Source: an uncultured Elusimicrobia bacterium (GTDB lineage: Bacteria > Elusimicrobiota > Endomicrobiia > Endomicrobiales > CAIRNS01). From it: a DNA stretch of 64,000 nucleotides. Each line of letters begins with the position of its first letter. Within the stretch, counting starts at the first letter, position 1. Position numbers and translations under genes: made by a program. The DNA lies in contig CAIRNS010000020.1 in NCBI GenBank assembly GCA_903880015.1, forward strand, positions 1 through 64,000, given 5' to 3'. Positions 58,331 to 64,000 of the stretch are shown here, piece by piece. The notes beneath the pieces are model-generated. The model made no database searches. It was not told the DNA's origin and saw only the letters and a list, made by a program, of their open reading frames with translations.

Positions 58331-61321
58331 TTATAAGTCAACTAAGAATTGTTCGATAAAACCCACCGGATCAGTACCCAGTTTTTCCCGGTCAAACCGC
58401 AGAGAATACTGGTTCCCGCGGACAAATGACATACTATCCTGATATTTTTCAGCCAAGGCGAGCATCCGGCCCGGCGGGAGGTCTACGGTCGGCGAAAAAG
58501 TGACCTGATAGCCGGCTTTGTCCTCAACAATACTTCTGACCTGCTTCCGGGCAGCCGCAAGCTTGAGACCAGCCAGCCGTAAAAGATTGGCGACCGCCGC
58601 AGGAAGAACACCAAAGCGGTCGATGAGTTCAGCGCGAATTGCGGCACTGTCTTCGGGTGAAACCACCGCTGACAAACGACGGTAAAACACTATGCGGATA
58701 TCTTCAAGCGGCATATATTCTTCCGGAATATAGGCGGGCATACCGAAATCGATGGTTGTCGGCTCGGCTTCCACACGGGGCGCCGGCGCTCCGCCCAGAC
58801 TGTGGGACGCTTCTTCCAGAAGCCGGCTGTACAGGTCGAACCCGACATCCCGCACAAAACCGTGCTGCTGCGCACTGAGAATGCTCCCGGCGCCGCGAAT
58901 CTCCAAATCCCGCAACGCCAATCTGAACCCCGCCCCGAGTTCACCGAACTCCTGCAGAGCTTCCAATCGCTTTTGTGAGTCGGGGGTCAACAACGCCGGC
59001 GTGTAAAATAGATAACAGTACGCCTTTTGCCGTTCTCTGCCTATCCTGCCGCGGAGTTGATACAGCTGGGCAAGACCGAAATACTCGGCTTCTTCTATAA
59101 TCATGGTATTAACTGAAGGAATGTCCAGCCCCGACTCGATGATGGTCGTGGCGATAAGCACATCAATCTCTTTATGCAGAAACTGCCACATCGTTTTCTC
59201 GATAGCCGCCGCCGGCAGCTGCCCGTGAATAATGCCCCAGCGCACATCGGGCACCAATCTCTTGAGATGCGCGCCTTTGCTGATAATCGTTTCGACGCGG
59301 TTGTATACATAATACACCTGGCCGCCGCGCGCCAGCTCGGCCTGAATGATTGTTTTTACCGCTTCTTCATTGTACGCCCCCAGATGCGTTTCAATCGGAA
59401 GCCGGCCGTAGGGAGGGGTTTCAATGACCGACAAATCCCGCATGTTCGCCATCGCCAGCGACAGCGTCCGCGGGATGGGCGTCGCGGACAGGAGTAAGAC
59501 ATCGATATTTTTTTTGATCGCCTTAATCTTTTCTTTTTGCTTGACGCCGAAGCGGTGCTCTTCGTCAATGACAAGCAGTCCCAAATCCTTAAACAGCACA
59601 TCTTTCTGGATCAGCCGGTGCGTGCCGATAACGATATCCACCGTGCCGGCGGCCATATCGGCAAGGATTTTTTTCTGGTCCTGTTTTGTCTGGAACCGGC
59701 TGAGAAAAGCAATCTTCACCGGAAACGGCGCGAGGCGGTTGATGAAAGTATTGTAATGCTGTTCGGCAAGAACGGTGGTCGGCACCAGCACCGCCACCTG
59801 TTTTGAGCTTTGGACCACTTTAAACGCCGCGCGGATAGCCACTTCCGTTTTACCGAAACCGACATCGCCGCATATCAGCCGTTCCATCGGCCGCTCCTGC
59901 ATCAAATCGTTGCGGACATCATCGATGGCCTTCAGCTGGTCCGGCGTTTCCTGATACGGAAATGAGTCAGCCAGTTCCCGTTCCCACGGGGTGTCGGCCA
60001 CAAACGCGGTACCCTGCGCACGGTTTCGCTCGGCGTAGAGTTTCAACAATTCTTCAGCCAGTTTCTGGGCGCTTTCCCGGGCGCGCTGCGTCACCCGCGT
60101 CCACGAGGCGGTGTCCAGCGAGTAGAGTTTCGGGCGGTACCCCTCTATGCCAACATATTTTTGCACGACCTTAAAATCATCAACCGGCACATAGAGTTTA
60201 TCGCCGCCCTTGTATTCGACACACAGATACTCGGCAATCTGTTCGCCGCGCACGAGCTTCTTTAAGCCCAGATATTTGCCGATACCGTACTTCTCATGCA
60301 CCACGAAATCGCGGGGCGTTATTTCCCACAACCCTTCAAGACGGCGGCCTGTTTTGAATTTCGGGAAATGCACCGGACGCCGGCGGTAGAGCACCTGCTG
60401 GGCACTGCAGAAAACGATGCCGCGCGACGGCGAATAAAACCCGTCCTGCAGCGGACCGATGGTTAGGACGGCGGATAGTTCAGGCAGTCCCTGTTCGTGC
60501 AGGATATCGTCCATCCGCTCCTGGTCGCCGGTATTGGCGCAGAATATTTTTATGTTTCTGTCATTGAATTTACGCAGTTCCGCGGCGAACATCCGGAAGT
60601 TTCCGGCAAACGACGGCAACGCCGAAAAATCATACTGTGCCGGTGGTTCGTCTTGGTCCGGCGCTCCCGGCGCTGCCAGTTCATCATAGTACAACACTGC
60701 TTCCGTAGGAATCAGTTCGGCAAATTCCTGTTCCGGAACATCGGCGGCAGGTATCAGCGACGCGCGGGGCAGAAACTCCCCGGAACGCTGGGTTACGACC
60801 TCAAAAGTTTTGATGGATTCAAGCACGGAATAGTTGAACACCAACCGCCACGGCGCGGGCTGGTCGGGCGGCCAGATGTCTACTATCTCGCCTCGAGAAC
60901 TAAACATCCCCTTTTCCTCAACGAAATCATCCCGCCGGTACCCGCGTTCAACCAGTAGTCCGGCCAACACGGCAGGATCGAGCGCGCCATCAACCTCAAA
61001 ACGAATCAGGGACCGGCGAAACGACGCCAATGCGGTCGTGTGACCGACCAAAGCGGCAGCAGTCGTTATAATGATGAGGGGCCCCGCCGATTCAGCCAGT
61101 TTTTTTAAAACCAGGAGCCGGCCGAACTGGTCTTCGGGCAGAAAAGAAACAACCGCATCGGGGTCAACCGAAAAAAGCGGCGCAAGCGCGCTAAGGTTAT
61201 CCTGCCAGACAGCAACCGAGTCCGACGCGGTAACCACCACCGTAACCGGGCTCGCCGCACTCCGCTCAAGGACAAAATAGGCCTTACCCCCGCCAGAAAT
61301 CCCCGCAAGATACTGTTTCAT
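58331..61321 (-). CDS. mfd: Transcription-repair coupling factor Mfd
   Basis: 996 residues from the ATG at 61321; an ATG at 61330 is equally possible and is better placed for a leaderless start. Mfd removes stalled RNA polymerase and recruits UvrA. Order: shortened UvrB-like region (to about 310), RNA polymerase-interacting CarD-like domain (FVVHEKYGIGKYLGLKKL), translocase with Walker A ICGDVGFGKTEVAIRAAF, DEEHRFGVKQKEKIK, LSATPIPRTL and the IATTIIESGLDIPSVNT motif. The C-terminal TRCF domain follows. Around 150 residues shorter than the E. coli protein, mainly at the N-terminus. Confidence 0.95.
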   Translation of the reverse strand: MKQYLAGISGGGKAYFVLERSAASPVTVVVTASDSVAVWQDNLSALAPLFSVDPDAVVSFLPEDQFGRLLVLKKLAESAGPLIIITTAAALVGHTTALASFRRSLIRFEVDGALDPAVLAGLLVERGYRRDDFVEEKGMFSSRGEIVDIWPPDQPAPWRLVFNYSVLESIKTFEVVTQRSGEFLPRASLIPAADVPEQEFAELIPTEAVLYYDELAAPGAPDQDEPPAQYDFSALPSFAGNFRMFAAELRKFNDRNIKIFCANTGDQERMDDILHEQGLPELSAVLTIGPLQDGFYSPSRGIVFCSAQQVLYRRRPVHFPKFKTGRRLEGLWEITPRDFVVHEKYGIGKYLGLKKLVRGEQIAEYLCVEYKGGDKLYVPVDDFKVVQKYVGIEGYRPKLYSLDTASWTRVTQRARESAQKLAEELLKLYAERNRAQGTAFVADTPWERELADSFPYQETPDQLKAIDDVRNDLMQERPMERLICGDVGFGKTEVAIRAAFKVVQSSKQVAVLVPTTVLAEQHYNTFINRLAPFPVKIAFLSRFQTKQDQKKILADMAAGTVDIVIGTHRLIQKDVLFKDLGLLVIDEEHRFGVKQKEKIKAIKKNIDVLLLSATPIPRTLSLAMANMRDLSVIETPPYGRLPIETHLGAYNEEAVKTIIQAELARGGQVYYVYNRVETIISKGAHLKRLVPDVRWGIIHGQLPAAAIEKTMWQFLHKEIDVLIATTIIESGLDIPSVNTMIIEEAEYFGLAQLYQLRGRIGRERQKAYCYLFYTPALLTPDSQKRLEALQEFGELGAGFRLALRDLEIRGAGSILSAQQHGFVRDVGFDLYSRLLEEASHSLGGAPAPRVEAEPTTIDFGMPAYIPEEYMPLEDIRIVFYRRLSAVVSPEDSAAIRAELIDRFGVLPAAVANLLRLAGLKLAAARKQVRSIVEDKAGYQVTFSPTVDLPPGRMLALAEKYQDSMSFVRGNQYSLRFDREKLGTDPVGFIEQFLVDL

Positions 61322-61371
61322 AACCGCCATTTCCCCATCATAACAACACAATACCCCACCACCGAACACCG

Positions 61372-61430
61372 GCGAAGCAAGCTTCGCAACTACACGACAA
61401 CACACAAAACAGTTACACGACAACACACAA
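61372..61430. repeat. Hairpin repeat family C plus tandem duplication
   Basis: GCGAAGC-AA-GCTTCGC (61372-61387) followed by AACTACACGAC, related to the element at 31817-31843. Immediately after it the stretch TACACGACAACACACAAA occurs twice with a 23-base period. It lies upstream of mfd in the divergent region. Confidence 0.65.
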
Positions 61431-61476
61431 AGCTGGCGGCATTCGTTAGTGCGGGCGGTGGGGCGGCAACAAACCC

Positions 61477-61505
61477 TTGATTTATTTGCTATTCTACATT
61501 ATATT
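61477..61505 (+). promoter_or_regulatory. Possible upstream promoter of the 61620 gene
   Basis: TTGATT (61477-61482), a 17-base spacer and TATATT (61500-61505). It would give a leader of about 108 bases that contains the TTTCACA boxes, so it is an alternative or additional start. Confidence 0.4.
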
Positions 61506-61543
61506 ATTAGAGGAATACCAGCGAATTGAACTCGGGGTAGCGG

Positions 61544-61598
61544 TTTCACAATTATTTCACAAATGGTTCATTTTAATTTCACAGGTCTGTGCTACAAT
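61544..61598 (+). promoter_or_regulatory. Phased TTTCACA boxes and extended -10 promoter of the 61620 gene
   Basis: TTTCACA occurs at 61544, 61555 and 61577, with a weaker GTTCATT at 61566, all on one 11-base grid (7-base box plus 4-base spacer). TGCTACAAT (TG at 61590, -10 61593-61598) begins 6 bases after the last box. No -35 hexamer fits. The arrangement resembles activator sites of PhoB/OmpR-type regulators that replace the -35 element. Confidence 0.6.
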
Positions 61599-61619
61599 GT
61601 AGGCGAGAGGTGACTAACG

Positions 61620-64000
61620 ATGTTCACACACACGCCATCTTCCCTTGTCTTGCGGGCGCTTTTGTGCGGCGCTCAATTATTGTTTATTCTCTCGCCTACT
61701 CCTGCGTTTGCGGAGTTCGGGCTTCCCAATGCGTCTCCCTACACATTCGGCCCTGAAGGCAGAACCATTCAGGACCTCGTTGATTTCGCCCCTCCCATTC
61801 AAATGGTATCGTTCCCCGCTCATCAACCGATTCAGGCAACAGACCAGAACGGCAACAAACTGTTTTATAATACCAACGGCAAGCTGATGGTAAGCGTCAG
61901 CGTCGACGGCAGTATGGTGACCTACACCTCCGCCGGCACGCGTTCCTTTGACGCCGAGGGCAAACTCATAGAAGAAACAAAAGCCATCCAGGGAACCAAT
62001 CGCTCTGAAACCCGCAACGACCAGGGCGAAATAACCGGCTACACCACCAAAGCGTTCGGCGATAAAGTCGCCCAGGAATTTGATGTCGACGGCAACCTGA
62101 CACGCACCTATGCCTACACCGACTACGGCAAATCAACCGCCTGGGTCCGCGACGAATTATCCCAGACAAAAACAATATATAACAACACCGGCCAACCCGA
62201 GAAAGATGTTGACTTCGAAGGGAACACGATCGCGACCTATAAATATGACGAAAAGAAAAAGTTCGTATCAAAAACCGACGTCTACAATAATGTAACCACC
62301 TTCGACCAGTTCGGGCGCCAGGCGTACACGACAAATGCGAAAGGCGACAAGGTCCTTTCATATGAATACAAGATCGATCAGGACGGCAACAATATATTGG
62401 ACAGGACCGTCGATCTCACCCCCGGCATTTACGGCGGTGACGTAACCACCTTCCACAACAATATGCAGGTGAAAACCGTGTCCAAGTTTGGCGGCGTCGC
62501 GACGGAATACCACTACAAGGGCCACTCAATGATTTATTCCTTCGACACCCGCACCAACGAGGTTTCCTGGTACAACAAGAACGGCCGGCAGACGATGACG
62601 ACGGTCGACGGCGAGGTCGTTCAGGAAAAATTATATTACCAGGCGCGTTTTGTCGGCTACATAGACCATCGCTCGAACCGGATCGTGCTGTATCAGTATG
62701 AACGGCAGGATCAGGAAGTGAAATTCTTCAAAGCGTCCGACATGCCGACTGCCGCTGAGGTCGAAAAATACTACGAAAGCCTTGCCAAGATGAACGACAT
62801 TGTAACGACGGACGAGACCCCTGTGAAACAAACGGGCGGCCTGGTGCACCAGAACACCATCCCCCTCGACAAACCGCGCGTCGGCCCCCAGCGTGCCCTG
62901 GCTCTCAATCCGACCGCGAGCGACGCGGGATTCGCGGAAGCCGCGAAAAACAGCATCGTCAAATCCAAGTTTAACTATTCCGAAGGCAGACTGCAGAGCA
63001 TCGTTTCGCAGGATCCCGGAGACGGCTCAGGCGTGACGAGCAAGATCTTTGTCGGCGATATGTCTTTCACGGTAACCACTGACATGAGCGCCCAGGCCGC
63101 CGCGTTCGCCCAGCTTTGGAACACCATCATAGCCGGCAAGAGCATCGCCGATATAGCCGCCGGCTCCGACAACCTGGCGGTATTGGCCCGCTCGATAAAA
63201 TCGCTGGACATTCCCGGCGAAAAACTTCGTTTGCTTTCCGATGTTCAGCTGTGCAACATCTTCGGTTGGAACATAAAGGCCGGCAACACGGCGACCTGCC
63301 TGACGGATGTCAGGATACGCGGCACGAATGTCGGCCATACCGGGACCCTGAGCGTATCGTACGGGTACAACCCCGCCGAAAAAGATGCTCCCATTTACGC
63401 GACCTCGATCATGGGGACCGATGCCAATTCGTTCCAGGTCCGCGGCCTTTCCCTGGGCAAGATGCTTGACCTGACCGCGGAAGCAGTCTGGAAAAGCGTT
63501 ACCGTCGCAGGCAGCGCCAGCGTTTCGCTCGATGTCAATCCCGCGCCGGCGGTGGCAGATTCCATTCTCCCCCGGACGCTTCCCGCAGGAGTCGTTTATA
63601 CCAATACGACTAACGGGATCACCCGCGGCTACGCCAATAACGGCAATATCCTTTATGAAATTAACTCTCTGAGCGGACAGAAGACCTTTTTCGACAATTA
63701 CTCGCGCCAGACTGAAGTGTACGGAGCCACGGGGCTGCTTGACACCGCTTTTGCCTATGAAAACAACGGGAAGCTTTTATCCATAAGATCAAAAGGCCCC
63801 GCGGGGTATGAAACCCAGATATTCGTCGGATTCGGTGTAGCCAATGAAGATCAAACCGAGATCACGGTTTTCGGCGATCAGCGCGCCAACACGGACGCGG
63901 TCAAGGCGCTTTACGACGCGCTTCTCAAAGGTTCGAATATATCAGAACTTGCCTCAGCGAGAACGGTCAAATCGATCGTTATGAACCCGGCAACCATAGC
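61620..64000 (+). CDS. Large exported YD-repeat-like surface protein, 5' part
   Basis: Open from the ATG at 61620 (AGAGGTGA upstream) to the window edge without a stop, at least 793 residues. Signal peptide MFTHTPSSLVLRALLCGAQL to about 31 (PTPAFA). The body has many short strands with Asn, Gly and aromatic residues and repeats of the YD/RHS style, such as YKYDEKKKFVSKTDVYNNV, FDQFGRQAYTTNAKGDKV and FDNYSRQTEVYGATG. A module recurs about 258 residues apart (near 476 and 734): an I-F-V-G segment, an ALWN/ALYDALL-like helix, and S-I-K-S/V-K-S-I. This suggests an adhesin or toxin-shell type protein; the end and any C-terminal domain lie outside the window. Confidence 0.75.
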   Translation, partial: MFTHTPSSLVLRALLCGAQLLFILSPTPAFAEFGLPNASPYTFGPEGRTIQDLVDFAPPIQMVSFPAHQPIQATDQNGNKLFYNTNGKLMVSVSVDGSMVTYTSAGTRSFDAEGKLIEETKAIQGTNRSETRNDQGEITGYTTKAFGDKVAQEFDVDGNLTRTYAYTDYGKSTAWVRDELSQTKTIYNNTGQPEKDVDFEGNTIATYKYDEKKKFVSKTDVYNNVTTFDQFGRQAYTTNAKGDKVLSYEYKIDQDGNNILDRTVDLTPGIYGGDVTTFHNNMQVKTVSKFGGVATEYHYKGHSMIYSFDTRTNEVSWYNKNGRQTMTTVDGEVVQEKLYYQARFVGYIDHRSNRIVLYQYERQDQEVKFFKASDMPTAAEVEKYYESLAKMNDIVTTDETPVKQTGGLVHQNTIPLDKPRVGPQRALALNPTASDAGFAEAAKNSIVKSKFNYSEGRLQSIVSQDPGDGSGVTSKIFVGDMSFTVTTDMSAQAAAFAQLWNTIIAGKSIADIAAGSDNLAVLARSIKSLDIPGEKLRLLSDVQLCNIFGWNIKAGNTATCLTDVRIRGTNVGHTGTLSVSYGYNPAEKDAPIYATSIMGTDANSFQVRGLSLGKMLDLTAEAVWKSVTVAGSASVSLDVNPAPAVADSILPRTLPAGVVYTNTTNGITRGYANNGNILYEINSLSGQKTFFDNYSRQTEVYGATGLLDTAFAYENNGKLLSIRSKGPAGYETQIFVGFGVANEDQTEITVFGDQRANTDAVKALYDALLKGSNISELASARTVKSIVMNPATI

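Noticed and set aside
61544-61583. CRISPR-like array
   Set aside because: The repeats are 7 bases on an 11-base grid, far too short and close; they fit a transcription factor site.
61966-62361. 131-codon open frame on the minus strand
   Set aside because: Antisense to the long exported protein that starts at 61620; composition is Cys/Arg/Ser-rich as expected for a shadow frame.

Overview
This 64 kb window looks like chromosomal DNA of a Gram-negative-type (two-membrane), probably anaerobic bacterium of roughly 50 % GC. It has lipoproteins with clear lipoboxes, outer-membrane beta-barrel candidates, two SurA/PpiC foldases, type IV pilus motors, a ferredoxin-dependent 2-oxoacid oxidoreductase and a MetV-like protein. 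A very large multidomain exported-looking protein, the gene-order blocks and the number of unassigned surface proteins make a candidate phylum such as Omnitrophota a reasonable guess. That is inference; no rRNA gene is present to settle it.

Layout. 1-4220: pilin-like fragment, pilC, pilT and pilB, read leftward from a consensus promoter. 4376-10419: glutamate synthase gltD and gltB. 10558-14149: ABC-2 exporter and htpG. 14251-21506: a leftward operon for an envelope redox system. It encodes a lipoprotein with a DUF2271-like end, a DUF4266 small lipoprotein, a TlpA thioredoxin, a DUF3570 outer-membrane protein, two ApbE-type flavin transferases, an Fe-S-type Rrf2 regulator and CcdA. 21862-24123: an FMN/Fe-S glutamate synthase-like protein and a protein with two PC4-like repeats. 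24275-30823 (rightward): nadK, recN, a beta-barrel candidate, a four-subunit 2-oxoacid:ferredoxin oxidoreductase and a GNAT acetyltransferase. 30999-47878 (leftward): secreted acetolactate decarboxylase, then the housekeeping block glyS, glyQ, recO, two CorC-like proteins, ybeY, pgpH, metV, pth, rplY, prs, glmU, tRNA-Gln, ispE, a TPR/LolB-like protein and rimI. 48135-55208: one 2357-residue giant gene. 55299-61321: pdxA, two PpiC foldases and mfd. 61620-64000 (rightward): the start of a large exported YD-repeat-like protein, open at the window edge.

The most interesting item is the 14-21.5 kb operon. Two of its exported proteins carry [S/T]-G-A-[S/T] motifs like the ApbE flavinylation site. 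The DUF3570 protein has two in tandem and the DUF2271-like end of the lipoprotein has one. The transferase, a thioredoxin, a transmembrane electron carrier and a probable redox regulator are encoded beside them. This suggests a covalent-FMN electron path toward the outer membrane. An inverted repeat sits exactly inside the operon promoter, as a candidate operator.

Other signals are: several promoters placed so close to the start codon that the mRNAs should be leaderless or nearly so (vorD, nadK, rimI, gltB, pilB); 11-bp-phased TTTCACA boxes at the same distance from the -10 element in front of the giant gene and the 61620 gene; and three families of small palindromic intergenic repeats.
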